DNA of 21,542 nt from Roseburia sp. CAG:309. GTDB lineage: Bacteria; Bacillota; Clostridia; Lachnospirales; Lachnospiraceae. The notes beneath the pieces were generated by a model. The model was not told where the DNA came from. It did not search any database and was given only the letters and a program-made list of their open reading frames with translations. The stretch's first letter is position 1; each line of letters begins with the position of its first letter. The position numbers and the translations under genes are program-made. This document shows, piece after piece, positions 1-6,891 of the stretch. Location: contig FR894081.1 of the NCBI GenBank assembly GCA_000434115.1, positions 5,545 through 27,086 of the forward strand, written 5' to 3'.

Positions 1-652
1 CACTCTGCCGCCGCCCACCCGCCGAAATGATCTGCGTAACAACCGTACATGCCACCTGAAAACTCTTCGGACTTTCAATCAGCTTTCCATTCATGACCGT
101 TCCGTTTTCCAGCATGTCCCCAATGTTGATCAGGCAGCAGTTAAAGATTGGCTGAATAAAATAATCCATATCATGAAAATGAATCACACCCTCTTCATGC
201 GCTTTTACGATCCTTTCCGGTAATAAAACACGTTTCGTCAGGTCTTTTGACACTTCTCCCGCGATCAGGTCTCTCTGTGTTGAGGCAATATACGCATTTT
301 TATTGGAATTTTCTTCCATAACATCCTTATTGCTGTTAGAGATCAGACTCATGATCGAATCGTCGGTTGTATTTGCTTTACGTACCAGTTCACGGGTATA
401 GCGGTAAATAATATACGTCTTTGCCAAAATAAATTTTCCCGCTGCCATCAGTTTCTGTTCGATCATATCCTGAATATCTTCCACCTGAATGGTTTCCCGG
501 TTTGTCCCCTCAATACTGGCGATGATCCCATCAATATCATCCTCTGATACTCTTTCAAACGGATCGACTTCCGCATTTGCCTTCCGCACAGCAATCAAAA
601 TTTTATTGCGGTCATAATCCACAACTCTTCCGTCACGTTTTACTACCTTCAC
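1..652 (-). CDS. nrdD: Anaerobic (class III) ribonucleoside-triphosphate reductase, N-terminal part; cut by window edge
   Basis: Reading leftwards from a GTG at 652, the frame is open to the window edge (about 217 residues). It begins MKVVKRDGRVVDYDRNKI, the start of an ATP-cone domain (roughly residues 1-95), which binds ATP or dATP to set overall activity. The reductase domain then begins, with IHFHDMDYFIQPIFNCCLIN and FQVACTVVTQIISAGGRRQS, typical of NrdD. The family reduces ribonucleotides to deoxyribonucleotides without oxygen, using a glycyl radical installed by NrdG. The glycyl-radical C-terminus and nrdG would lie to the left, outside the window. The start rests on the SD GGAAGGAGA (657-665) six to seven bases upstream of GTG; no ATG gives the full ATP-cone. 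Two candidate NrdR boxes upstream suggest control by NrdR. The family call is secure; only the 5' portion is present. Confidence 0.93.
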   Translation of the reverse strand, partial: MKVVKRDGRVVDYDRNKILIAVRKANAEVDPFERVSEDDIDGIIASIEGTNRETIQVEDIQDMIEQKLMAAGKFILAKTYIIYRYTRELVRKANTTDDSIMSLISNSNKDVMEENSNKNAYIASTQRDLIAGEVSKDLTKRVLLPERIVKAHEEGVIHFHDMDYFIQPIFNCCLINIGDMLENGTVMNGKLIESPKSFQVACTVVTQIISAGGRRQS

Positions 653-735
653 AACAATTCTCCTTCCTTCTCATCGTTCATAAAAGCCGAAAAGCCGGCT
701 ATGAAAAATATTATATCACTATCGCTTTTTTCTGT

Positions 736-751
736 CTACTATATCTTGTGA
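736..751 (-). promoter_or_regulatory. Candidate NrdR box 1 (downstream of the nrdD promoter)
   Basis: CTACTATATCTTGTGA matches 12 of 16 positions of the known NrdR-box consensus ACACWATATATWGTGT. It lies about 85 bases before the nrdD start, on the downstream side of the proposed -10. NrdR represses ribonucleotide reductase genes when dATP/ATP is high. The second box is at 776-791. The centre-to-centre distance is 40 bp, longer than the 31-32 bp usual for NrdR box pairs, which lowers confidence. Confidence 0.5.
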
Positions 752-775
752 TTTTTTTCTCATTTTTTTAGTCAA

Positions 776-791
776 ATACAATATATGGTAG
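776..791 (-). promoter_or_regulatory. Candidate NrdR box 2, overlapping the nrdD -10 element
   Basis: ATACAATATATGGTAG matches 12 of 16 positions of the NrdR-box consensus. It covers the proposed nrdD -10 (TATATT on the minus strand, 780-785), so a bound repressor would block RNA polymerase directly. Together with box 1 it makes a plausible NrdR operator for the anaerobic reductase. Confidence 0.5.
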
Positions 792-809
792 TCGTACTAA
801 AGTTGTAGA
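780..809 (-). promoter_or_regulatory. Candidate SigA-type promoter of nrdD
   Basis: On the minus strand, TCTACA (804-809) and TATATT (780-785) are separated by 18 bp, each with four or more consensus bases. Transcription would start near 773, giving a leader of about 120 nt. The -10 lies inside a candidate NrdR box. The -35 is mediocre. Confidence 0.35.
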
Positions 810-873
810 ATTAGGGAAATAAGGCACTTTCCCATTTTCACTGCTTTTTTTCCTCAAAAAACGACAATATATC

Positions 874-902
874 TTGACTTTTCAATTATGGTATGGTAAA
901 TT
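874..902 (+). promoter_or_regulatory. Candidate SigA-type promoter for the DUF4234-DUF2752 pair
   Basis: TTGACT (874-879), a 17-bp spacer and TAAATT (897-902). The start near 909 would give a 5' leader of about 118 nt before the ATG at 1028. That leader contains stem-loops at 936-952 and 972-1012. The 653-1027 gap holds only these control elements and the nrdD ones; I see no gene in it. Confidence 0.4.
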
Positions 903-971
903 TTTTATAAAGAATCCATTAAGCATTCTTTGCATATGCTATATTGTAGCATTCATATGATTAGTCTGTAT

Positions 972-1012
972 CTGCGATGCGATGCAGACCGTATTTACAA
1001 TACGCATCGTAG
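972..1012 (+). other. Stem-loop in the 5' leader of the DUF4234 gene
   Basis: CTGCGATGCG (972-981) can pair with CGCATCGTAG (1003-1012), ten pairs with one G-U, closing a 21-nt loop. It ends immediately before the purine-rich SD (1013-1025). A second small stem, ATGCTA/TAGCAT, lies at 936-952. Function is unknown; it may affect translation or RNA stability. Confidence 0.4.
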
Positions 1013-1027
1013 AAAAGAGGAAGAGGA

Positions 1028-1369
1028 ATGGTAAAAAACAGAAACATTGCACTTTGCATCATTTTAAGCATAGTCACATGTGGTATTTATGGATTGTATT
1101 GGTTTGTCTGCTTAACAGATGACACAAATACAATTTCCGGTGATCAGGGAACTTCTGGTGTTCTTGCCTTAGTTCTTACCATTGTTACATGTGGTATTTA
1201 TGGTCTTTACTGGGCATATAAATGCGGCGAGAAAATTGATGCAGCACATCAGAAAAATGGCGAGCCATCCAGTAATGGCGGCGTACTTTACCTGATTCTT
1301 TTCATTTTTGGTGGAATCATCGCCTATGCATTGATCCAGAATGAAATCAACAAATTTGCAAATGCATAA
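1028..1369 (+). CDS. Small membrane protein, DUF4234 family
   Basis: 113 residues with hydrophobic segments near residues 7-27, 44-63 and 85-104. The motif IVTCGIYGLYW occurs twice, at residues 16-26 and 53-63. Its TCGIYGLYW pattern is characteristic of DUF4234 membrane proteins, whose biochemical role is not established. The start has a good SD (AAGAGGAAGAGG, with the ATG two bases later or served by the first GAGG). The gene overlaps the next ORF, a DUF2752 protein, by a few codons, and small TM2/DUF4234-like genes beside DUF2752 genes recur in Firmicutes, so the two are probably co-translated. The duplicated motif is nearly identical at DNA level (17 bases exact), so the duplication may be recent or under strong constraint. 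I assign no function. Confidence 0.8.
   Translation: MVKNRNIALCIILSIVTCGIYGLYWFVCLTDDTNTISGDQGTSGVLALVLTIVTCGIYGLYWAYKCGEKIDAAHQKNGEPSSNGGVLYLILFIFGGIIAYALIQNEINKFANA
1076..1203 (+). repeat. In-frame duplicated 17-bp motif in the DUF4234 gene
   Basis: ACATGTGGTATTTATGG occurs exactly at 1076-1092 and 1187-1203, 111 bp (37 codons) apart. Both copies encode the core of IVTCGIYGLYW. The flanking bases differ mainly at synonymous positions. Confidence 0.85.
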
Positions 1370-1727
1370 AATAAAACCGGTTGTTCTTATTGCAGCAATT
1401 GGATGTATTTATGCAGTAATTGTACGGTATACGTCTTTTCGTATACCGTGCTTTTTTCATGAAATAACCGGATTAAACTGCCCGGGATGCGGAATCACTC
1501 GAATGTTCTATTATTTAACCTTTCTTGACTGGAAGCACGCCAGTCAGGAAAACCTTTATTTGTTCTGGTCCACTCCCTTGCTATTCGGGTTACTTCTGAT
1601 TTACTATTTTCCCTTTTCCAAATTTAAAAAAAGTCACTGGCGAAAGAAATTTATCAACATAACCGCCATAGGTTATCTGATTGGTCTTGTGATTTGGTTT
1701 GTAGTACGAAATATTTTATCCATATAA
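1341..1727 (+). CDS. DUF2752 family small membrane protein
   Basis: Up to 128 residues, with hydrophobic segments near residues 13-28, 77-92 and 108-122. The centre reads CFFHEITGLNCPGCGITRM; the CPGCGxTR motif defines DUF2752, a family of small membrane proteins of unknown function. The ORF overlaps the upstream DUF4234 gene. An alternative start at 1362 (MHKIKPV) would shorten the overlap to 8 bp and remove seven polar residues. Neither start has a clear SD, which fits translational coupling; I keep the longer form but the shorter is about as likely. A strong hairpin followed by T6 lies inside the coding sequence (1422-1457). A bidirectional terminator follows the stop. Confidence 0.78.
   Translation: MKSTNLQMHKIKPVVLIAAIGCIYAVIVRYTSFRIPCFFHEITGLNCPGCGITRMFYYLTFLDWKHASQENLYLFWSTPLLFGLLLIYYFPFSKFKKSHWRKKFINITAIGYLIGLVIWFVVRNILSI
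1422..1457 (+). terminator. Terminator-like hairpin inside the DUF2752 coding sequence
   Basis: ACGGTATACG (1424-1433), a six-base loop, then CGTATACCGT (1440-1449): a perfect 10-bp stem, extendable by a G-U and a G-C pair. It is followed by C and six Ts (1451-1457). This is the form of an intrinsic terminator, but it sits about 60-85 bases into the DUF2752 gene. It could be an attenuator that reduces downstream expression. Confidence 0.45.
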
Positions 1728-1786
1728 AAATCCCACCACTTGATATACACCCAGTATTTTGGACACACATCAAGCGGTGGGATTTT
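1727..1786. terminator. Bidirectional terminator between the DUF2752 gene and the ABC operon
   Basis: AAAATCCCACCACTTGAT (1727-1744) and ATCAAGCGGTGGGATTTT (1769-1786) are inverted repeats of 18 bp with one mismatch, around a 24-base loop. The terminal A/T tracts give a U-run in both directions. It separates convergent genes ending at 1727 (+) and 1790 (-). Confidence 0.75.
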
Positions 1787-1789
1787 CTA

Positions 1790-2929
1790 TTATCTTCTAC
1801 TCTTCTTTTCCTTTACAACAAGCGCCGTCGTCAGCAATACAACCGCGAACAATACCTGAATTCCACAGTACATCCATATATCCGGGCATGTTTCTTTCGA
1901 TATTCCTGCGTCAATCCGTTCCGCTGCAAGAATATACCAGTATGCCGGAAGAAAATGTGCCGCTGTTTTAACTCCATCTCCCAGAAATGAAAGAGGAACA
2001 AATATCCCACACAGGAAGGACATGGCAAGAGACACCACATTAGAGATCATATTGATGCTTTCTATTTTCGTTGCCAGCTGGCTGATCAAAAATACCAGAC
2101 TTAGTGTAACGAGCAAAAAGGCGATTTCATTGACAATATACAATCCGCCTTTTGCGGCAAACCACAGTTCTCTTTTCATGGCAAACACAATGATTAAATG
2201 CAGTGCAGTGATCACCAGTCCGGCGATGATAAACGAAAAATACAGTTCCCGGTATATTTTCATTTTCGGATAGGAAGAACACGCCATCCTTTCTGCGATT
2301 TCCTTTTTTCGAAAAATAATCAGAATCGGTGTCAGCGTACTAATAAAAATTGCCAGAAAAAGGTAAGGAACATAGGCAAATAAATAATATGCTGAATCGT
2401 GTGACACCCCTCCGTTTTGGGTTGTCATTTCCACTTCCGGTTCTTTTTCCACCGACTGCATTGTCTTTTGCAAAGCCTCCGAGGCATTCATTCCGCCGGT
2501 AAGATATCCCCGCAGAAGGGAAACAAATCCCTGGATACTCTGTTCCATGATGGTTCCATACATCGTGCCCGGAATGGTTCTTACTGTAATCTGTTCCTTT
2601 CCCTCCCCCATCGTTTCGCCAAACGCTTTCGGAATGCGCACCACACAAGTCAGATTACGGTTATACATTTTTTCCTGAATAACCTCCTCTTCGTCTTCGA
2701 CTTCCACCCATTCATTTCCCTTTTTCAGATAGTCCGTAAGTCCTTTGCTGATCTCCGATTGGTCCTCATCAAAGACACAGAAGGCGATTTTCTGATTTTC
2801 ATAATTCTTTTCTGAATTTCCTCCCTGCAAAGACATCGCGATTGCAATGGAAAAGAAGATTGCGAGATACATCATAATATATCCACGTTTCTTTTTTAAA
2901 ATTTTAAAAAAACAAGACAGTATTCTCAT
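1790..2929 (-). CDS. ABC-2 type exporter permease, second subunit (LnrN/LnrM-like)
   Basis: 379 residues starting MRILSCFFKILKKKRG. One N-terminal membrane helix is followed by a soluble extracytoplasmic region of about 150 residues. Then come five or six helices, including YLFAYVPYLFLAIFISTLTPILIIF and MISNVVSLAMSFLCGIFVPLSFLG. This is the ABC2_membrane_3 layout used by exporters of drugs, peptides or lipids. The frame is open upstream to 3013, but the start at 2929 is preferred: its ATGA overlaps the stop of the upstream permease and it begins directly at the first helix. It is the last gene of the ATPase-permease-permease operon and would form a heterodimeric membrane channel with the product of 2926-4044. 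The substrate is unknown; the nearest named comparison is LnrLMN (linearmycin resistance in Bacillus). Confidence 0.85.
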   Translation of the reverse strand: MRILSCFFKILKKKRGYIMMYLAIFFSIAIAMSLQGGNSEKNYENQKIAFCVFDEDQSEISKGLTDYLKKGNEWVEVEDEEEVIQEKMYNRNLTCVVRIPKAFGETMGEGKEQITVRTIPGTMYGTIMEQSIQGFVSLLRGYLTGGMNASEALQKTMQSVEKEPEVEMTTQNGGVSHDSAYYLFAYVPYLFLAIFISTLTPILIIFRKKEIAERMACSSYPKMKIYRELYFSFIIAGLVITALHLIIVFAMKRELWFAAKGGLYIVNEIAFLLVTLSLVFLISQLATKIESINMISNVVSLAMSFLCGIFVPLSFLGDGVKTAAHFLPAYWYILAAERIDAGISKETCPDIWMYCGIQVLFAVVLLTTALVVKEKKSRR

Positions 2930-4044
2930 TTTCTCTTTCCCCCTTTTCCAAGCCAGATACTGATACCCAGCAGAACTACAGTCAAAATCAGCAAGCCTGC
3001 TATGTTTTGCCAATATCTGGAAAACAATTTCATATTTAACGCATAAAACGAATCGACGATCAGACTTGCCGGACTGATGGCATTAAAAAACGGAATGTGC
3101 TGCTGCATAAATGCCCGAATCCCGCTGATCATAAGATCTGCAAAAAAGCACAGCCCCAGAGAAACACCAACGAGCGTACCCGTTTTCGCTTCGATTGATA
3201 ACCGCGTTGAACCGATACACAATCCCATCATATTTCCAAAGCTGGTTCCGACAAACAACAGAAGGAGAACATATCCATAATGTCCACCGATATTGATCTT
3301 CAAAATCCCGGTCAGATACACAAGAACAAGGCATGCCAGCGCAAACTGGATCAATTCCGCCGCCGCAAATTCGCTGATGACCTCTATTATTTTTGAAACC
3401 GGAGCTACGGATTTACGCCTGCCAAGTTCGGAAGTATAAGGTTGTATATTATGTATCGTATTGCATCCTGAAAATGAGGCAAACAAGCATGTCATAGCAA
3501 ATATGGCATAAAAATAATTTACAATGTTATCCGGATTCGAACCGCCCATTGCCTCCTCTTTTACCACACTCTGCTGATCTTGAATTGTCTGTATTACCTC
3601 CTGAAGTTTCTCCGGATGGCGGCTTCCCACCTCCATCAGCAGTGTTTTATTTTGCTCATACTGCTTTGAGATCATCTGCAATATCGTCTGTTCCATCCCG
3701 GTTTCTTTGACTTTTAACCGCAGAGAAGATCCGGTGTAATAAATCCCCTTCACATCGCCGTTTTCCAACGCTTTGTCTGCTTCTCCTTCCGTCATATTCC
3801 GAACGTTTAAAAGGGCTTCGTCTCCTTTTGACAATTCCTCAAACATCACCGACGCAGCCGCATTTTCCTGTTCCGTTACGACCGCAACCGGTATATTTCC
3901 CGCCTTTTCCGTTGTCTCAAAAATATTACTGAATGCCAGATACATAAACGTACACAAAGCAATAGGAAACAACAGGGTCCAAAAGACCAGTTCCTTCACG
4001 CGGAAGATAATCTTACATTGATAAGTAAATAAACGTAAAAACAT
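2926..4044 (-). CDS. ABC-2 type exporter permease, first subunit (LnrM/LnrN-like)
   Basis: 372 residues: one helix at about 19-40 (FWTLLFPIALCTFMYLAF), an extracytoplasmic region at about 45-175, then about six helices to the C-terminus. It is the same ABC2_membrane_3 layout as the following permease, with which it overlaps by four bases (ATGA). Its start lies 11 bp after the ATPase stop, with an SD (GGAGGTGGGG) between the two. Two similar but distinct permeases with one ATPase suggest an asymmetric full exporter. The family is well supported; the cargo is not shown by sequence. Confidence 0.86.
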   Translation of the reverse strand: MFLRLFTYQCKIIFRVKELVFWTLLFPIALCTFMYLAFSNIFETTEKAGNIPVAVVTEQENAAASVMFEELSKGDEALLNVRNMTEGEADKALENGDVKGIYYTGSSLRLKVKETGMEQTILQMISKQYEQNKTLLMEVGSRHPEKLQEVIQTIQDQQSVVKEEAMGGSNPDNIVNYFYAIFAMTCLFASFSGCNTIHNIQPYTSELGRRKSVAPVSKIIEVISEFAAAELIQFALACLVLVYLTGILKINIGGHYGYVLLLLFVGTSFGNMMGLCIGSTRLSIEAKTGTLVGVSLGLCFFADLMISGIRAFMQQHIPFFNAISPASLIVDSFYALNMKLFSRYWQNIAGLLILTVVLLGISIWLGKGGKRK

Positions 4045-4055
4045 TTCCCCACCTC

Positions 4056-4994
4056 CTAATCGCGCAGTTCTTTTCCGGTAATTTCCAAAAACACATCATT
4101 TAATGTCGGCAGTTCACTGTAAATTCTTCCGTATTTCACATGATTTTCCTGTAGGCAGTTTAATACATGGATCAAATTTGCATTTCCTCCATCAAAGCAC
4201 AATTTAAGAATCGAATCTTCATACGAGTCGTCATATACATGTGGCAGCGACGCCAAAATACCTCGCTGTTCCTCATCTAACTTCGGGATTTCAACTTGTA
4301 CCGTCTCTTTGTTCTGAATCATTGCCTTTAATTCATTAGGGGTTCCGGCGGCAATCGCTTTTCCGTGATCCATAATAACGATCCTCTCACACAGGCTCTC
4401 AACTTCTTCCATATAATGGGAAGTATAGACAATCGTTGCTCCGTCTTCATTTAATTTGCGGATTCCCTCTAAAATCTTATTGCGGCTTTGTGGATCTACC
4501 GCGACTGTCGGTTCATCGAAAAAGATAAGTTTCGGCTTATGCGCAATCCCACAGGCGATATTCAAGCGGCGAAGCAGACCTCCGGAAAGTTTTTTCGGAT
4601 AAAATTTCACATAATCTTCCAGCCCTGCGAAGGCAATCGCTTCTTCCACATACTGCTTTCTCGTCTGTTTATCATTGATATAAAGTCCGCAGAAATAATC
4701 AATATTTTCATACACCGTCAGTTCATCAAAGACAGCGACATTCTGCATTACGACTCCGATATCACGTTTGACATCATAGGCATTGCTTTTCATTTTTTTC
4801 CCGAACACCTGAATGTCTCCTTTATCATACGAAAGCAGGCCTAAAATACAATGGATGGTTGTGGTTTTTCCGGAACCATTTGGTCCAAGCAGTCCGAAAA
4901 TCTCCCCCTCTTTGATGGATAATGCAAAATGATCCAACGCCACTAATTCTTTATATCGTTTTACCAGATCTTTTACTTCAATTACTGTTTTCAT
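4056..4994 (-). CDS. ABC exporter ATP-binding protein (LnrL-like, CcmA/DrrA type)
   Basis: 312 residues. Walker A is GPNGSGKT (37-44), Q-loop glutamine about 84, signature LSGGLLRRL (136-144), Walker B LIFFDEP (156-162), D-loop PTVAVDPQSR and switch histidine H193 (YTSHYMEE). After about residue 220 comes an extra C-terminal domain typical of DrrA/CcmA-type exporter ATPases. It would drive export through the two permeases that follow on the same transcript. The SD GGGAGAGG precedes the ATG. It is the first gene of its operon and diverges from a two-component system, an arrangement typical of envelope-acting antibiotic sensing and detoxification modules. Length and order (about 310-residue ATPase, then two permeases) match LnrL-LnrM-LnrN. 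That subfamily call is inference. Confidence 0.93.
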   Translation of the reverse strand: MKTVIEVKDLVKRYKELVALDHFALSIKEGEIFGLLGPNGSGKTTTIHCILGLLSYDKGDIQVFGKKMKSNAYDVKRDIGVVMQNVAVFDELTVYENIDYFCGLYINDKQTRKQYVEEAIAFAGLEDYVKFYPKKLSGGLLRRLNIACGIAHKPKLIFFDEPTVAVDPQSRNKILEGIRKLNEDGATIVYTSHYMEEVESLCERIVIMDHGKAIAAGTPNELKAMIQNKETVQVEIPKLDEEQRGILASLPHVYDDSYEDSILKLCFDGGNANLIHVLNCLQENHVKYGRIYSELPTLNDVFLEITGKELRD

Positions 4995-5032
4995 CGTTTT
5001 CCTCTCCCTTTTCGTTCAATTTTCTCTATCTT

Positions 5033-5061
5033 ACCATATCTTTTTGGGTTCTTCCAGTGAA
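5033..5061 (-). promoter_or_regulatory. Candidate promoter of the ABC exporter operon
   Basis: On the minus strand, TTCACT (5056-5061) and TATGGT (5033-5038) are exactly 17 bp apart, each with 4 of 6 consensus bases. Such a weak promoter fits one that needs an activator. The palindrome at 5080-5091 would be centred near -60 from its start. Confidence 0.45.
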
Positions 5062-5079
5062 TTTCTTCCTCTTTGAAAA

Positions 5080-5091
5080 TGACAAATGTCA
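5080..5091. promoter_or_regulatory. Palindromic candidate operator of the adjacent NarL-type response regulator
   Basis: TGACA-AA-TGTCA, a perfect 12-bp inverted repeat in the space between the divergent exporter and kinase promoters. It sits near -60 relative to the exporter promoter and near -69 relative to the kinase promoter, both normal activator positions. LuxR/NarL-type regulators bind such short dyads as dimers. That the regulator at 6260-6889 binds here is inference. Confidence 0.5.
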
Positions 5092-5118
5092 CATTCTCTC
5101 TTATTTACGATTTCCCTT

Positions 5119-5147
5119 TTGACCCTGCCTCTGTTTTATGGTACTAT
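5119..5147 (+). promoter_or_regulatory. Promoter of the histidine kinase-response regulator operon
   Basis: TTGACC (5119-5124), a 17-bp spacer and TACTAT (5142-5147). Both boxes match the SigA consensus well (5/6 for each). Transcription would start near 5154, giving a short leader before the ATG at 5187. Confidence 0.65.
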
Positions 5148-5186
5148 GATAGGAGAAACAGGAATTACAACAGAAAGGAACTGACG

Positions 5187-6263
5187 ATGACTACACTATT
5201 TGACCAAATTATAATCTATTTATTGTGTGCCTCTTTCTGGTTTTCCAAATCGGTATCTTTTGCAACCGTTACTTTATTCCTTTCTGTTTTGTTATGTGGA
5301 AACCTGATAAGTCTGTCAAATTCTTCCAAGTTTTGTTTTGGACTTTTTGGAGGATTCGTCGCTCTTTCTTTTGCACTGCCGGATCTCTTTTATTTTTATC
5401 CGTTTATTATATATGAAATAGAGGGAAAAACCACGCAGAAAAAATATATTTTTGTCCTTATGTCCTTCTGTGAACTCCTTCACCTGTACCTCTTTCCGGT
5501 TTCTCTTTGGCTGTACAGCCTTCTTCTGTTTGGACTTGCGTTCCAATTGCAGAACACTACCGAAAAGAAGGACTACTGGAAACAGAAATACCGTCAGACA
5601 CGAAATGAGAATTACGAACACTCTTATGATTTAATGGAAAAAAACAAAGCATTACGGCAAAATCAGGATTATGAGATTCATCTTGCCACATTAAAAGAAC
5701 GTAACCGCATTGCCCGGGAAATTCACGACAATGTCGGACATCTTCTAAGCCGCTCTCTTTTGCAGACCGGCGCTCTACAGGTTATGAATCACGATACTTC
5801 GCTGGATGTTCCTCTGCGCACCTTAAAAGACTCTCTCGATACTGCTATGACCAGCATCCGAAACAGTGTCCATGACCTTCATGACGAATCCATTCATCTG
5901 CAGACCGCCTTATCCGATCTGCAAAAGGAGGCCTCGGATCTCACCGTTTCACTGCACTATAAAATGCAGACCGAACCACCCAAAGAATTTAAGTATGCCA
6001 TTCTTGCCATTACCAAGGAGGCACTTACCAATACACGACGTCACAGCAATGCAGAAAGATTTGACATCCATCTCACAGAACATCCTGCCTTTTATCAGCT
6101 CATTTTAAAAGACAATGGCACTATGATTTCAAAGGATTTTTCCGGCGGGATCGGACTCGAAAATATGCGGGAGCGGGTAAAGCAATTAGGCGGCGAATTT
6201 CACATTGTTACTACAGACGGCTTTCGCATCCAGATTATTTTATGGAAAGGTGAAACATCATGA
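5187..6263 (+). CDS. Membrane sensor histidine kinase, NarL/DesK type (HisKA_3; LnrJ-like)
   Basis: 358 residues. About five hydrophobic segments lie within residues 5-120 with almost no extracytoplasmic domain, so it probably senses within the membrane or through its partner transporter. A linker of likely coiled coil (about 122-170) follows. The HisKA_3 dimerisation helix has the phosphate-accepting histidine at H180 (ERNRIAREIHDNVGHLLS). The HATPase_c domain has the N-box EALTNTRRHSN (N282), DNG at 309-311 and GGIGLENMRERV (320-331). DNG is followed by TM rather than the usual xG, a small departure. The start at 5187 has the SD AAAGGAA; the frame stays open to 5073, but that would put coding sequence over the promoter. 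The stop overlaps the regulator start (ATGA). It probably phosphorylates that regulator to control the divergent exporter. Confidence 0.9.
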   Translation: MTTLFDQIIIYLLCASFWFSKSVSFATVTLFLSVLLCGNLISLSNSSKFCFGLFGGFVALSFALPDLFYFYPFIIYEIEGKTTQKKYIFVLMSFCELLHLYLFPVSLWLYSLLLFGLAFQLQNTTEKKDYWKQKYRQTRNENYEHSYDLMEKNKALRQNQDYEIHLATLKERNRIAREIHDNVGHLLSRSLLQTGALQVMNHDTSLDVPLRTLKDSLDTAMTSIRNSVHDLHDESIHLQTALSDLQKEASDLTVSLHYKMQTEPPKEFKYAILAITKEALTNTRRHSNAERFDIHLTEHPAFYQLILKDNGTMISKDFSGGIGLENMRERVKQLGGEFHIVTTDGFRIQIILWKGETS

Positions 6264-6889
6264 AAATATGTATCGTAGACGACGACAAACTGGTCGCCCT
6301 GTCATTAAAAACAATTTTAGAGGCAAATGCAGACATTCAGATCTGTGGGCTGGGAGAAAACGGAAAAGATGCGATCGACCTTTACCACCAATATCAGCCG
6401 GATGTTTTACTGATGGACATTCGTATGAGTGAAATGACAGGCTTAGAAGCGGCAGAACAACTTCTTTCCGAAGATCCTTCCCGAAAAATTCTCCTGCTTA
6501 CAACTTTTTCCGATGACGAATATATCATCAAAGCCCTGAATCTTGGTGTAAAAGGCTACATCTTAAAACAGAATTTTGAGAGTATCGTCCCTGCCCTTTC
6601 TGCTGTCCACAATGGGCAGACCGTCTTTGGAGATGCCATTACGACAAAACTGCCGGAACTTTTGCGCAGTCAGGATTCCCCCTCTTTTTCCCCTGAATCC
6701 TATGATATCACGGAAAAAGAATGGGAAATCATTGTAAAAGTCGCAGACGGCCTTAACAACAAAGAAATTGCCTCGGCTCTGTATTTGAGTGAGGGAACTG
6801 TGCGAAATTATCTCAGTGCTATTTTGGAAAAATTAAACTTACGTGACCGCACCCAGCTGGCTGTGTTTTATTATCGGCATATGGTATGA
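6260..6889 (+). CDS. NarL/FixJ family response regulator (LnrK-like)
   Basis: 209 residues. The receiver domain (1-120) has acidic residues D7-D9, phosphorylation site D53 (VLLMDIRMSEMTG), T81/T82 and K103. The LuxR-type helix-turn-helix runs from about 147 to 205 (ITEKEWEIIVKVADGLNNKEI, then LSEGTVRNYLSAILEKL). It is translationally coupled to the kinase by a four-base overlap. It is the expected activator of the divergent exporter operon, with the palindrome at 5080-5091 as a possible site. Its stop codon is only two bases from the stop of the convergent spoIVB gene, leaving no room for a terminator between them. Confidence 0.94.
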   Translation: MKICIVDDDKLVALSLKTILEANADIQICGLGENGKDAIDLYHQYQPDVLLMDIRMSEMTGLEAAEQLLSEDPSRKILLLTTFSDDEYIIKALNLGVKGYILKQNFESIVPALSAVHNGQTVFGDAITTKLPELLRSQDSPSFSPESYDITEKEWEIIVKVADGLNNKEIASALYLSEGTVRNYLSAILEKLNLRDRTQLAVFYYRHMV

Positions 6890-6891
6890 TT

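Noticed and set aside
683..706. AGCCG/CGGCT hairpin in the nrdD leader as an attenuator
   Set aside because: The stem is only five base pairs and is followed by just three to four Ts; too weak to support a call.
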